64,000 bases of DNA from Hydrogenophaga intermedia (GCF_000723405.1 NZ_CCAE010000007.1:62001-126000); one strand, 5' to 3'; positions 47,043 through 58,100 are shown, numbered from the stretch's first letter. A program made the numbers and translations. Notes: generated by a model not told the origin, from the letters alone.

Positions 47043-49778
47043 TTATCCCCACGCCGTGCTCATCAGCGTGGCGAGATCGCGCCTCGAAAGCACTTCCGAG
47101 AACTCGCGCCAATCTTTTTCCGGCGGCATCATCGTGCCGGTGTAACGCAGATCGAAGCCCGTCGCGGTCTTCTGGGCGTTGATGTATTCGTCCAGCCGTT
47201 CGCCCAGCGTCTCGATGTCATCAATCCACCCGTCCTTGATGGTGTCCGGCAGCGAGCCAAATAGGTCGTAGCGATTCTTCATGCGTTCGGACAGGCGTTC
47301 GTAGATTTTTTCGTCTACGGTCTGCTCGAAAACGAGGTTCAGCATGTCCACGGTTTCACGCCGTTGCCCAAAGCGTTTGATGCGTCCAATGCGCTGTTCG
47401 AGCCGCGTGGGGTTCCACGGAAGATCAACGTTGATCAATGTGCCCAAGGTTTGCAGGTTCAAGCCCTCGCACGCGGCGTCGGTGGCCACCATGACGCGAA
47501 TCTGATGCTCGGCCACCATGCGCTTGAGCGTTTCGCGTTCGACGGTCACGCTGTCGCCGCGCTGGTAGAGGCGGCTGCGGCCTGCGCCTGCGTACAGGCC
47601 GATGGCTTCTTCCGGATAGCGGGCTGCCAGAGAGTTAGCCAGCCATTTCGCCGTGTCGTAATACTGGCTGAAGATGATTACGCCCAAGCCCAGCCACTTC
47701 TCCTTGTCGAGGAAGTGGACGACGGCTTCCATCTTAGGATCGGTTTCCAACCGTTCGAGCCGGGAGATCAGGCGTTGCAGCACTTCGCGTTCTTCGCCCG
47801 TTTCGATCTTGATGTCGGCTTCCTGCTCTTCGTCTTCCTCGTGCTCGGAATTACCTTGCAGCAAGCGCCGCGCCGTCGCCAATCCTGCGTGGATGCTGGA
47901 GCAGATGCGTTGCTCCATCAGATTTTTCATGAAACCGCTGCCCTTGCCACGCTTGGCCAGCGCCTTGCCGAAGGCGCGGGCTTCGCCATACGCCTGCCGG
48001 AAGTCCTCCGACGTGCGCAGCGCCTTGCCCTCGAACAAGGCATCGAAGGCGCGTTGTTCCGATACCTGCTCGCGTTCCGGATGGACGTCCACGCCCACGC
48101 GAGCCAGAAGATCTGCATCTTCAAGCTGCTGGCGCTTGCGCAGCACGACGTGGCGCACCAACGGGTTCTCGCGCTGGAACAAGGTGGCGCCGGCGATGCG
48201 GCGTTCCAGTTCCTCCTCCAGAATCTCCCGCGTTTCCTCCGTCAGGTCGGCCAGCGAACGGTTGGTTTGCCACTCGCCATTCTGTAGCCCCAAGTCTTGC
48301 CGAATGGCGGAGAACAAGCGCCGGGCGCGCGGTTCGCTGGTTGATTCCATGCGTGGCAGCGGCGAGCGCAGCAGTTCCCAAGCATGGGCAAGCGTCTCCA
48401 CTTCTACGCGGCCCGCGAGGATGTCGAGCACTTCGTCAGGCCGGTGCCACGGTGCAAGGTCGTGACCCAGCACGAAGCGCCCCGGGCCTTGGTGCATGAT
48501 ACCGAGCAAGTCCCATAGATCGGCGGGGTTGGTCTGGATTGGCGTGGCCGTACCCAACAGCACATGGTCAGCCCGCGCGGCGATCTCACGCATGAAGGCC
48601 AGCAGTTCGTTCGGTGTTCCAGCTTCCTTGCCGAAGCCCTGACGCGTTCTGGCCTTGTGCGCTTCATCCAGAATGACGACGCCAAAGCGCATGCCCAGCA
48701 GATGCTGCTTCTCCAGCGAATCGCGCATCATCAGACCGGTGGAGACGATGCCAATCCGCAGCGGGCAGTGAGCGATCTGCTCGCGCCCCGCAGGCGACAG
48801 AACGCGTTCGTCCGTATCCAGCCAAACCTTGCCCACGGTATCCCAACGCGCAGTCGGAATGCCCAGCTTGTCCAGCATTTCAGTCTGCCATTGCTCGGTC
48901 AGCGTGGCGGGAGCGAAGATCACCACCGGACGGCGCGGGCCATTGTCCTTGTCGGATAGCAGGCACAGAGTCAGTGCGGCGGTGGCCAGTGAAAGCGTCT
49001 TGCCCAAGCCCACCTCGTCGGCCAGCAGGAGACGCACCGTGCCGTACAGGCGCTGGTGCCGCAGGCACTCGGTCAGAAAGCCCTGCTGCCACGGCTGGAG
49101 TTGCTGCCCTTCGCGGTACAGCGGCGACTCGATCAGCGCCGCAGGCGCGAGGCTCTCGTCGTCCTCGATCTCGGTGAACTCGATCTCGCGCCGGTAGCCA
49201 CGCCGATGCACTTCGCGGATCACGGCCTGCGGCAGCGGTTTGGCGGCGTTCCAGAGGAAGTCGAATTCTTCCTCAATCCACGCCACGCCTTCTGGCGATT
49301 CGTCTTCCCACAGAATTTCGTAGTGGCGCTGCCAGCCGCTGCGCGTTTCGTTCATCGAGCCGATGAAGCCCAGCCTGCGGCCGTCGGCCAGCGTGATCAC
49401 ACCCGCTTTGCCATGCACGAAGCCACAGATGTCGTCAGGCGCAACGCGAACTGCTTGCCCATGCTTCTGGAGAAAGGCGTCCAGCCGCCGGTAGCGTTCG
49501 CGGTTTAACAGCGCCTCGGCCTCCAGGCCGCGCTCGTTCCAGCGGCCCAGCATCTTGCTCTCGCGCAGTTGAGCCACCTTCAAGTCGTCCGGGTGGATGT
49601 CCACGTTGCAGACGATCTTGACCTCCGGAATCTGCTCCAGAGCTTCGCCCGCCACCTCGAACAGCGAGCTGGTGAAGTAGCCCGCGATGCGTTTGTAGCT
49701 TCTGGCACCGGCCAGATGCTGCATCAGGAAGCTGGCATCCAGCCGGTGAGTACGCGAGGAGAAGCGCCGGATGCTCAT
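47043..49778 (-). CDS. PLD-like plus SNF2 helicase (DISARM-related)
   Basis: 911 residues. The N-terminal phospholipase D-like domain has VHGKAGV (HxK at residues 122-124) and FIGSMNET (140-145). An SF2/SNF2 motor follows with DEVGLGKT (254-261), ILDEAHKART (DEAH box) and the C-terminal helicase segments VIIFSQYYDT, ATDAACEGLNLQ and RLEQRIGRIKRFGQ. It uses ATP to move on DNA and may remodel or degrade invading DNA. The PLD-SNF2 combination is the helicase of DISARM-related arrays. Its start is 11 bp beyond the methyltransferase stop. Confidence 0.9.
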   Translation of the reverse strand: MSIRRFSSRTHRLDASFLMQHLAGARSYKRIAGYFTSSLFEVAGEALEQIPEVKIVCNVDIHPDDLKVAQLRESKMLGRWNERGLEAEALLNRERYRRLDAFLQKHGQAVRVAPDDICGFVHGKAGVITLADGRRLGFIGSMNETRSGWQRHYEILWEDESPEGVAWIEEEFDFLWNAAKPLPQAVIREVHRRGYRREIEFTEIEDDESLAPAALIESPLYREGQQLQPWQQGFLTECLRHQRLYGTVRLLLADEVGLGKTLSLATAALTLCLLSDKDNGPRRPVVIFAPATLTEQWQTEMLDKLGIPTARWDTVGKVWLDTDERVLSPAGREQIAHCPLRIGIVSTGLMMRDSLEKQHLLGMRFGVVILDEAHKARTRQGFGKEAGTPNELLAFMREIAARADHVLLGTATPIQTNPADLWDLLGIMHQGPGRFVLGHDLAPWHRPDEVLDILAGRVEVETLAHAWELLRSPLPRMESTSEPRARRLFSAIRQDLGLQNGEWQTNRSLADLTEETREILEEELERRIAGATLFQRENPLVRHVVLRKRQQLEDADLLARVGVDVHPEREQVSEQRAFDALFEGKALRTSEDFRQAYGEARAFGKALAKRGKGSGFMKNLMEQRICSSIHAGLATARRLLQGNSEHEEDEEQEADIKIETGEEREVLQRLISRLERLETDPKMEAVVHFLDKEKWLGLGVIIFSQYYDTAKWLANSLAARYPEEAIGLYAGAGRSRLYQRGDSVTVERETLKRMVAEHQIRVMVATDAACEGLNLQTLGTLINVDLPWNPTRLEQRIGRIKRFGQRRETVDMLNLVFEQTVDEKIYERLSERMKNRYDLFGSLPDTIKDGWIDDIETLGERLDEYINAQKTATGFDLRYTGTMMPPEKDWREFSEVLSRRDLATLMSTAWG

Positions 49779-49789
49779 GCTTCATGCCC

Positions 49790-52768
49790 TCAATCGCCAA
49801 AGCGCAGATTTTTCAGGCGCGCACCCAGCACCTCGGCGGCGGTGCGTGCTTCAGGCTCTGGAGATTTGCGCTCAATGAAGACCAGCATATCCACCAGCAG
49901 GGGACGAACTTCAAGAAAGTCCACCATCTCGCCGCGCAGTTGATCAACGATGATCTGCGGCTCGGTGTCCTTGGACAGTTGCTGCAAGGCGATGATGAGC
50001 CGCCCCAGCCGCGTCGCCCCGATCTCGGTGGCGTCGGTCAGATCGCGCGAAGCGTATTCGCCCACACGTTTCAGGCGTGCATGGTTGGGGCGCATGTCGC
50101 CCATCACGCGGGCGTAGTCCTCGACGTGGAAGGCCTTGGCGAAGTTCTGGTAGTTGTCCAGCTTGGCCGAACCGGTGGTTTCCATGTCCAGCATCCGCAG
50201 CACGAAGCGTTCGATGCCTGTGAGCTTGGCCCAGGTATCTGCTGTCAGCCCTTCCGGCACCAGCAGACTCGACGCGGTTTCCGCTGCCTGCTGGACGATT
50301 TCATCCACCACCGTGACTTCGCCGCGCGTGCGCGGACGCAGCGCGAAGCTGATGACATCGTCGCCGCCGATGTGGGTGTAAGCCGTCAGCACCTTCAGCG
50401 CCGCCGCGTAGCCCGCCATCTGCAAGTCGGAATCGTTGAACACTGGTTCGCCGTGATGTTCCTTCACCGTGTCGTTCAGGTGCATCATGGATTCGATCTG
50501 GCGGGCCACCTCCTGACGCACGGCAGGCAGCAGGCGCTGCTTGAATCCAGTGCGCTCGCCAGCGGCGCGCTTCTTGAGCATCAGGATGACCGTACCCTGG
50601 ACGTAGCCGCCTTTCTTCAGTTCCGAGGTGGTTTCGGTGGCGATGTACCACGCGGCCACCACTTGCAGGCCAGCCGCCCAGAAGATGCCGATCAGGTCGC
50701 CCCAGACGCCGGTGTCCTGATGCGTGAACATCACGCACTGCATGCCGTTGTCGGGCATGTGCTCGGCCATCGCCTTGTAGGCGGCGACCATACCTTGCCG
50801 AAAATCCTCACCGGAACCCTTGATTGCCAGCGCCCGACGTGAGTCCCACACCCAGTCCGCGAACTCCTGCGGCGGGTTTTTGCGCAGCCATGCGATGAAG
50901 AACTCGGTGATCTCGTGGTAGTTGACAGCGTCGGCGTAAGGCGGGTCGGTGATCCAGAATTCGCAGTCCTGCGCGGGGCGATCTGCGGTTGCGGAAACGA
51001 TGGATCGCCCGACTTCGGGCAGCGGTGCCTCTGCCATCTTGAAGGACGACACGCCAAATCCAAACCATGCGCGGGTTGCATAGTTGTAGAAAGTGTTGAG
51101 CGCCTGATTCGAGAACACCCCCTTGGGGCCGCCAAGCCCACCACCTTGTGCTGTTGCCCAGCGGCACAGTTTCGAGTTGAAATCCGCCGCCTTCGCCACA
51201 TTGAGCCAGCCCAAAGAGGCGGCACTGGACGCGCGCCAGTGCTTGAGCATCAAGGCTTGCAGCAGCAACTGCCGTGCGTTGTAGAGGTGATGCCAGTGCG
51301 TCCAACCGCGCTCACGGAATAGACGGGTCGTCTCATCCCCCGGCTCAATAGGCATGTCAGACACCAAGCCTTCCTCTTGCCATTGACTCAGGTTCGTGGC
51401 GACGAGATCTTCCACGCGTCGCTCACGTTCCAGATCAGCGTCAGTTGGTGCGGCAAAGTAAGTTACCTGCCGTGCCTTGGTTAGCGTTGCCTTGGTAATC
51501 CAGTGGATGGCATAGAGGCGCTCCTGAAAAATGTCGTCAGGATGTGGCTTGAAGTCGCCTTTGTCCCAGTACCGTAGCCGATTACTGGTACTGCCATCAG
51601 AATTGCGGAAGTCGCCACGAAGGGTTTTGATGGGGGTGCGATAGGTCTTGCCATTCAGCGTATAGACCATGTCGCCGTCTTGCACGGTGCCGGACTCAGC
51701 CGCCGACACCGCCTTGGCCAACGCACCGGTGACGACTTCGATGTCGAACCGTTTGCGTTTCGGGTCTGGAACCAGTTTGGCAATTGCCCCTTGCTTGGGT
51801 GAAATCACCCAGCTCGGTGAGAGCGGAACCATCCAGCCGGTTTCAGGACAGCGCGCCTCAAGGCAATACAGATACGCTTTGGCGCGATTGCCCTTGGCGT
51901 CGTGTTCGATCTTGAGTTCGACCAAGTCCCGATCAACCGCCGCAAACACTTTCTGCTGGGCATCTTCCAACGCGGCGCGCTGTTCGGCAGCGGCACCGAT
52001 GACGTTGAGCGCACCCCACGTCAACATGCAGGCGACGGGGTTGAGGTCAGAAGCGTAGGCGTCGCAGCCGATGCGCGCGGCCTCGAACGGGATGGAGCCA
52101 CCGCCGCTGAAGGTGTCACCTACACGCGGACGATGGCCGTAGCGCAGGATGCCGAATTGTTCGACCAGTTCCGGCAGGGATTGCACGCCCACGCCCAAGT
52201 GTGCGTAGTGGCGATTGACCTCTGCCCACACCGGGGCGTAGAGCCAGTCTTGATCCACTTCCTCCGGGCGTTTGCCCAAACTGGCCTTTTTCTCGTAACT
52301 CGATAGCGTGGCCAACGCACGGCGGTACAAAACGAGTTTGTCATCGTCTGTGATGTCGCGTCGCCAGCCGCGCCCGCTGAAGTAGCGTTCGGAGTCGGAG
52401 ATCGGGATGACTTCCGTCAGCGTCGTAGCCGAATAGGCGCTCGCGGCCAATGCACGACGTGCCAAGCCTTCGTCGTCGAAGGCCATCAACTTCTCGAAGA
52501 TGGCAAGGTCGGCCTCTGCATCGTCGGTGGGCGGCAACAAGCTCCCCAAGACGATGGCACGCACCAGAATCAGCGGTTTACGTCCCTTCCAATACGACCC
52601 AAGCCCCGTTAAGGTCTGCGCTGCTACTGCTTTGCGTTCGCTCTGCGCCTCGAACGAAACCTTCTGCGCCGGGAAAACCGTTTCAATCAGCGCTGGCGCA
52701 TCTTGCAATGCCAAGGGGGTGAGCGTTGTTTCTGTATTCATCACTTTCGCTTTTTCAATGAATCGCAT
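49790..52768 (-). CDS. DUF1156 adenine-specific DNA methyltransferase
   Basis: 992 residues. A DUF1156-type N-terminus is followed by motif I-like DTFSGGGSIPFEAARIG (about residues 215-230) and ASDLNPVA, then a long insert, and motif IV TDPPYADAVNY (about 607). SAM-dependent N6-adenine methylation is the expected activity, marking host DNA as self. DUF1156 enzymes occur with DUF499 ATPases and PLD helicases in anti-phage arrays. The start 52768 overlaps the macro-domain gene's stop by 14 bp; ATG 52741 (MNTETT) is an alternative, and neither has a strong ribosome site. Confidence 0.9.
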   Translation of the reverse strand: MRFIEKAKVMNTETTLTPLALQDAPALIETVFPAQKVSFEAQSERKAVAAQTLTGLGSYWKGRKPLILVRAIVLGSLLPPTDDAEADLAIFEKLMAFDDEGLARRALAASAYSATTLTEVIPISDSERYFSGRGWRRDITDDDKLVLYRRALATLSSYEKKASLGKRPEEVDQDWLYAPVWAEVNRHYAHLGVGVQSLPELVEQFGILRYGHRPRVGDTFSGGGSIPFEAARIGCDAYASDLNPVACMLTWGALNVIGAAAEQRAALEDAQQKVFAAVDRDLVELKIEHDAKGNRAKAYLYCLEARCPETGWMVPLSPSWVISPKQGAIAKLVPDPKRKRFDIEVVTGALAKAVSAAESGTVQDGDMVYTLNGKTYRTPIKTLRGDFRNSDGSTSNRLRYWDKGDFKPHPDDIFQERLYAIHWITKATLTKARQVTYFAAPTDADLERERRVEDLVATNLSQWQEEGLVSDMPIEPGDETTRLFRERGWTHWHHLYNARQLLLQALMLKHWRASSAASLGWLNVAKAADFNSKLCRWATAQGGGLGGPKGVFSNQALNTFYNYATRAWFGFGVSSFKMAEAPLPEVGRSIVSATADRPAQDCEFWITDPPYADAVNYHEITEFFIAWLRKNPPQEFADWVWDSRRALAIKGSGEDFRQGMVAAYKAMAEHMPDNGMQCVMFTHQDTGVWGDLIGIFWAAGLQVVAAWYIATETTSELKKGGYVQGTVILMLKKRAAGERTGFKQRLLPAVRQEVARQIESMMHLNDTVKEHHGEPVFNDSDLQMAGYAAALKVLTAYTHIGGDDVISFALRPRTRGEVTVVDEIVQQAAETASSLLVPEGLTADTWAKLTGIERFVLRMLDMETTGSAKLDNYQNFAKAFHVEDYARVMGDMRPNHARLKRVGEYASRDLTDATEIGATRLGRLIIALQQLSKDTEPQIIVDQLRGEMVDFLEVRPLLVDMLVFIERKSPEPEARTAAEVLGARLKNLRFGD

Positions 52769-53813
52769 CAGGCGCAGGCGACAGCCAGCCCTGTGACTTC
52801 AGGCGTTCTTCCGCGATGGCAAGCTGGCGGGGCGTAAATTGCCGCTTGCGCGCATTCCAGTCATAGACCTGACGCTCGACGCTGTCGTGCTGGGCCGCAC
52901 CCTCACGGTTCATCACCCAATGCACGGTGGCCAGTAGCTCCAAACCGTAGGGCGACTCGAAGCCTTCGACCAGACGTGTGACGCGCTCGAAGCGGGTGCG
53001 GCTGATCTCGTGCTGGTCGAGGAAGCCCTTGGCTTCGTCCACCGCGCCGGGCACGAGGGAGAGGGGCTTGTCGGGTGCATCACCGCCGTCGGCATAACCG
53101 GCGATCAAGTGGCCTTCGACCGCACGCAACACATGGCGCAGGTTCTCCGCGTAAGGGCCGTAAGGAGCCTTGACGTACTTGAGCCGCAGCGGTTCACCGG
53201 CTTCCTGCATGAAGTACATGAGCTTGTGGACTTCCAGCAAGGTGACGAAGGGATCGAGCAAGCCGCCAAGATAGCGGTGGATGAGTTCGACCAGCGCCGC
53301 GCGACCGGCGGTCATCGTCGGTACTTCGCGCACATGGGCCATCTTGTCGTTGGCGGGGGCACCCTTGGGTTCGTACACGAGCACCTGCACGTCGTCCAGT
53401 TCCACCAGCGCACGCTCGATGCGCGGGCGTACCTCGTTCCAATCCAGCCCGCCCAAGCCACTGCCCAGCGGCGGGATGGCGATGGAGCGAATGCCTCTGT
53501 CGCGGATCACCTTGACCAGATCAATGAGACCCGCCTTGATGTCTTCGATGCGGCTCTTGCCGCGCCAGTGGCGCTTGGTGGGGAAGTTGATGATGAAGCG
53601 CGGCGGCGTGAGTTGACCGGTCTCGAAGACGAACATATGGCCCGGCTGCACGGTCTCTCGGTTGCAGGCGGCCTCGTAAGCCTTGAAGTTCTCTGGATAC
53701 ATGTTCTTGAACTGCAAGGCGATGCCTCGGCCCATTACACCGACACAGTTGACCGTGTTGACGAGAGCATCCGCCTCGCTCTTGAGGATGTCGCCGGAGG
53801 TGAATTCGATCAT
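52755..53813 (-). CDS. darG: DarG-like macro-domain antitoxin
   Basis: 352 residues. Residues 1-150 form a macro domain: FTSGDILKSEADALVNTVN, GVMGRGIALQFK and AIPPLGSGLGGLDW, the ADP-ribose-binding segments. The C-terminal domain (AALVELIHRYLGG..., LEVHKLMYFMQEAG, KYVKAPYGPYAENL) matches the extension of DarG antitoxins. DarG removes ADP-ribose from DNA and also binds the toxin. It stands 18 bp downstream of the DarT gene with GGAG before the ATG. This is the normal DarTG order, here inside a larger operon. Confidence 0.9.
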   Translation of the reverse strand: MIEFTSGDILKSEADALVNTVNCVGVMGRGIALQFKNMYPENFKAYEAACNRETVQPGHMFVFETGQLTPPRFIINFPTKRHWRGKSRIEDIKAGLIDLVKVIRDRGIRSIAIPPLGSGLGGLDWNEVRPRIERALVELDDVQVLVYEPKGAPANDKMAHVREVPTMTAGRAALVELIHRYLGGLLDPFVTLLEVHKLMYFMQEAGEPLRLKYVKAPYGPYAENLRHVLRAVEGHLIAGYADGGDAPDKPLSLVPGAVDEAKGFLDQHEISRTRFERVTRLVEGFESPYGLELLATVHWVMNREGAAQHDSVERQVYDWNARKRQFTPRQLAIAEERLKSQGWLSPAPDAIH

Positions 53814-53831
53814 GGCTGTGCTCCGTTCATT

Positions 53832-54479
53832 TCAGTAATACCACTCTGACCGGACTTCGACCGTGGGCCGGTGTCCGTGCGCTGGAAGGGCGTTGACTAC
53901 CTGCCGATATACATTGGCCGACTGAACGCCGATGCGCTCGATCAGATGCCACGGAAAACGGTGCTCCAGCAGGAACTCCGCCTGTTTGCCTTCTTTGTGT
54001 GCCCGCCAGTCACGGGCCTGCACGGCAACCCAGTTGATCTCGCCTAATCGCGCGATATCGTTGCGGTCTTCAAAAAAGTATGAGCCTGCGTTCGAGAGCG
54101 TGAAAGCCCAGCGCGCGGGCTGTGCGTTGGCCCATGCAACTGCGGCATGCAGGTCGACCTCGAAGTGCAAAATCGGGCCTTGTCCCTGGCGATATGCCAG
54201 TTCTGGATGGTTGCCCTGATAGATCAGGTAGAGCATCACCGAGCGCGGGCAGAAGTAGAACGGCACGCAGTCGCCGACATGCAGACCGGGGTGGCTGCCC
54301 AAGGGCAGTGTCAGTCGCCGCTGCTTGATGCTGCTCATGCCGATGGTCGTGCCCGCAGGCGCACGCCGGATGACCTCCGCATCGCACCACAGAAAGCTGT
54401 CGGCCACGATGGAGGGCAGACGATCCACATGGGCGATGTGGTAGATCTTCGGTTGCGGCGGCACGAGCACGGCATTCAT
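53832..54479 (-). CDS. darT: DarT-like DNA ADP-ribosyltransferase toxin (DUF4433)
   Basis: 215 residues, the usual DarT size. KIYHIAHVDRLPSIV at the start supplies the NAD-binding His. RRAPAGTTIGMSSIKQRRL and VPFYFCPRSVMLYLI follow, and the catalytic Glu is in KQAEFLLEHRFPW (Glu168). DarT transfers ADP-ribose from NAD+ onto bases of single-stranded DNA and blocks replication, including that of phages. Start ATG 54479 overlaps the DUF3780 stop (ATGA), so toxin synthesis is coupled to the defence genes. All key residues are present, so it should be active. Confidence 0.92.
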   Translation of the reverse strand: MNAVLVPPQPKIYHIAHVDRLPSIVADSFLWCDAEVIRRAPAGTTIGMSSIKQRRLTLPLGSHPGLHVGDCVPFYFCPRSVMLYLIYQGNHPELAYRQGQGPILHFEVDLHAAVAWANAQPARWAFTLSNAGSYFFEDRNDIARLGEINWVAVQARDWRAHKEGKQAEFLLEHRFPWHLIERIGVQSANVYRQVVNALPAHGHRPTVEVRSEWYY

Positions 54480-55108
54480 GTCGTCTCGTCCCCGAACAGG
54501 TCGAGTGAGGGACGGCTTTCGTCTTGGCCACGGTCGCTGCGGCGCGCGCGCGGAGCCAGCAATTCGCTCTGCGCCACGTCGCCCAAGGCGTGCTTCAAGG
54601 CGGTACGCCAGCCCTTGCCTGCATCCATGAGGCCGCCCGTGCTCATCGCGGTCATGCCGAAGAGCCACCAGCGTTCTTCCGGGCGCAGCGCCAGCCAGTT
54701 GCGGACAGCGACCGGAATCTTCTCCGCGTCCATCTGCTCGACTGCCCACGCCAGAACGCACAGCTCCTTGCCGAGCAGCCGATCCACGGAGTTGTCGCCC
54801 ACCTTCCACGCGCCGGGTTTCAGGCTATGCGCGGCCAAACGTGCGTTGAAGGCGCGCTGTACCTCGGCGCGGATGGCCGTCCAGCGCGAGCGATCCAGCA
54901 GGACACGGTCGATCACTGCGCTGTCGCCGCTGGTGGCCTGCAAACCGAGGTGTTCGCTGATCTGAACCTTGCCCGTGCTGCTCTTGGGAATGATGACCTT
55001 GAAGTGGTGCGGGTCGGAGGTCGCAGGCACACCGAAGCCCAGCGTGTGCGGCACTTGCGCGCGCGCTTTGGACGATTCGGTGCTGGCTGCGACCTTGGCT
55101 TGCGCCAT
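54476..55108 (-). CDS. DUF3780 anti-phage-associated protein
   Basis: 210 residues. GFGVPATSDPHHFKVIIPKS opens the conserved domain, and VLLDRSRWTAIRAEVQRAFNARL and LGKELCVLAWAVEQMD follow, ending in a region with RPEERWWLFGMT. I recognise the pattern as DUF3780, known from operons with DUF499 and DUF1156 proteins. Function unknown. ATG 55108 is chosen because GGAGGA lies 6 nt upstream; TTG 55114 is in frame but has no such support. It lies 2 bp beyond the DUF499 stop. Confidence 0.85.
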   Translation of the reverse strand: MAQAKVAASTESSKARAQVPHTLGFGVPATSDPHHFKVIIPKSSTGKVQISEHLGLQATSGDSAVIDRVLLDRSRWTAIRAEVQRAFNARLAAHSLKPGAWKVGDNSVDRLLGKELCVLAWAVEQMDAEKIPVAVRNWLALRPEERWWLFGMTAMSTGGLMDAGKGWRTALKHALGDVAQSELLAPRARRSDRGQDESRPSLDLFGDETT

Positions 55109-55110
55109 TC

Positions 55111-58100
55111 TCAATCCTCCTGGCTCACTTCGCCCGGTTTCAATTCGATCCCGGCGAGCTTGGCGAATTCCTTGAGCGCGAAGCCGGTGTCGAACTGCAC
55201 GCCATCGGCAATGGCGATGTTGACCAACGCCTCAGGTTCGCCCAACACATCGCGCAGGCTGTTTACGACGCCTTCGATGATGGCTGCCGTGACTTCTCGT
55301 TCTTGGAAACGAACGGTCACGGTGTTTTCGCCTTCGCCGATTTCGACGCGCACGCCCTTGAAGCGAGTGCCAGGCTGATCGCGGAAGCGATTGATGACGC
55401 CGAAAACCCGGTCGGTCGTGTCGAGGGCGACGCGCTTGCTTTGCAGGCGTGCAGGCTTGCTGTCCACGATCTGAACTGTCTTGTCCCCGCTGGCGGGAAC
55501 GTGAAAGTCCGCCGTCTTGTTGGCTTCGCCAGCGCGCGCAAACACCAGCAGACGACAACTCGCCGAACCGATCTCGAACGGCCCGTCGTAGCGAGTGCCG
55601 TCCTTCGGGTTGGAACCATCCAGCGTGTAGAACAGATCAGCACGCGGCGTTGCAGCCAGAACGACGCGCCGCTTGTCGGCGGCAGGTTCGACCTGATGGC
55701 GAATCTTCAAGTCGGCGAGCCAGCGTGTGGCTGCCGCGCTTTCGTGCTGCCCGGTGGTGTCCTTGACCCAGAAGTACAGCGTGCCCTCGGCCGTGCCGAA
55801 GTTGTCCAGATCATCGACCTTGTGATCCTTGTCGGACACGTCCGGTTTGGTCGACCAATAGACGATGGGGCTTTCGCCCGCGTGGCGTGGCGTGAGGCTC
55901 AACACCGTTTCGCCAGTGTCCGGTTTGACGTTGACGACGGAGACGTTGACGGTGGCCTTGTCTTTGGGGAACGGCCCCTTCTCGATGTAACCGTCCTCGC
56001 CCAAGCGCCAACGGCCTTGCTTCAGGGCTTCAGTCTTGAGGGTGTCCAGTCCGCTCGATCCGGGCATCCACGGCCAGATGGGCGAACACTTGGCGCGGGT
56101 GGCGACATCCTTCCACGGGGTGCGCCGGTTGTCCTTGCCGGACGGCCACAGGTATTCCTCGGCCTGTGCGAAGTATTCGTCGAGATTGTCCTTGCCCAGT
56201 TCGGCGACGAGCTTGTAATCGGCGCGCGGACTGGACAGTAGTTTCTCGATCTGCGTCTCGGCGGATTGGTCGCCTTGGCCGAGCTTGAGGCCCTGATCGA
56301 TGGTGACCTTGCCCAGTACGTCACGACCATTCGTAGCATCGTTTATGGGGATATACAGGCAGTTGTAAGCCGCCGACAGCGCCTTGCTGAAGCGATCCTC
56401 TGCTTCTTCGAGGCGGTCGCGGGCCTCTTCGAACAAGGTGTCGCCAGACTTGAGGCGCTTGTGGATCTGCTCGATGGCGTACAGCTCGCGCAGACGTTCC
56501 TCAACCGCATCGGCCAACAGGCTGTCTTGACCCGTTAGCACCAGCAAGTTGTTTTTCTCCTGCTGGTAGTCGAAGAAGTTCTGCAATTCGCTGGGCGGCA
56601 CCTTGCCGTCGGGCTTGATGACGATCAGCGTTCGTGGGCCGCCGAGCTTGAGCTCGTCCAGCTTGGGCAGCACTTGCACATCCTGATAGGCGATCTTGCG
56701 GTCGGGATCGAGGATGCCCGCGAGGCGGTTGATGAGCGCCTGATCGACCTTGGGTTGCGGAACCTCTTTGGCGTTGCGCTCGATTTGGCGCGAGAGATTC
56801 TCGGTTTCCTTGATGAAGAAGCGTTGTTCTTCGCGGTGTAGATACCATGCCGATTCCTTCAGGCGCTGCAATGCTTGCTGGAATTCGTCTGGTTTGTGTT
56901 GCGGAGCGGCGAGAAATTCAATCAGTTCGCTATCGGTGAGACCAATGCGTCCACCAACAGCGCGCGACAGGCTGGAGGCCAGCAGCAAGGTCATGACCTG
57001 CTGCGCAGCATTGCCAGCCAGTTCGGCGTCGATGTGCTCGGCGATGGCGTTGCCCCTGTCGGCAATGTCGCGCGTCACGGCTGGCATCAGCTTGGGGGCG
57101 ATGCGCTCGATTTCGTCCTTGACCTGATCGTCGTTGAGGTTGAGGTGCTGCGTGCCGACCAGAAAGACATCGTCTGCTTCGCGCTCGTCCACGCTCTTGA
57201 GCAGGCGCGCGGTGAACTGCATCAAGCCACGGGTCTGGCGGAAGCCTTCGTTCTCTTTAAATAAGGCAACGAGATGCTTGAAGGACGGGTGGAAGGGGTA
57301 GGTTTCCCTGACCTGTTCGGCGATCTGCTCGATGCTGCTGGCCACGATGTAGCCACCGTCCTCGGCCTTCTTGATCTGCTGCGCGTATTCCTCCGCGATG
57401 TCGGCAATGACGCGTTCGTCCGGCAATTCGTCGATGAGGCGCTTCTTGAGGATTTCGTAGATTTCGTTGCCCGCCAGTTGCACCGGCGTGATGGTCATCG
57501 CCTGACGACGGGTCTCCTGCTGCAAGTTGGAGATGGCGTCAGCGAGCGCCTTGGTTTGAGCCTTGTAGCTGCCGGAGAGGTTGGCAACCACGATGGCGCA
57601 ATTGGGTAGTTCCAGCGCTGCGCTCATCAGGCTGCTGATGCTGTAGACCACCATGTTGGCCAGCGTGCCCTGACCGAATACCTGCGTACTGGCGTTGTCC
57701 AGATAGGGGGGTAGCTCGTCAAGGAGAATCAGCGTCGGCTTGTCGCCGATGATTTCCTTCCACTGACGCTGATCGACAGCTTTCGGGCCGTTGGCCCAGT
57801 ACGGCTTGATGGCTTCTGCGGCACCAAGCTGGGTGGCGATCTCGCCCCAAATATAGTTGTCCGGATTGTTGCGACCATTGAACGCGGCAATGCGCGCTTG
57901 CCCGAACTCGATGCGAGAAGCCAAGTCGGTGGGCAGGACGTCCTTGCGCAGATGGGTATGGCGCGCGAGCAAGCCGAGCGCGATCATCATGTGCGTCTTA
58001 CCGCCGCCCATCGCCTGCGTCAGTTCGAAGACGGCTTGATCGGACTTGCCGGACAGGCGCAGCAGCCCCTCACGGAAAAGCTGATCCATGCCGTGGGTAA

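Noticed and set aside
55303-56241. Rightward open frame opposite the DUF499 gene
   Set aside because: Shadow of the ATPase gene; no start signal and no domain.
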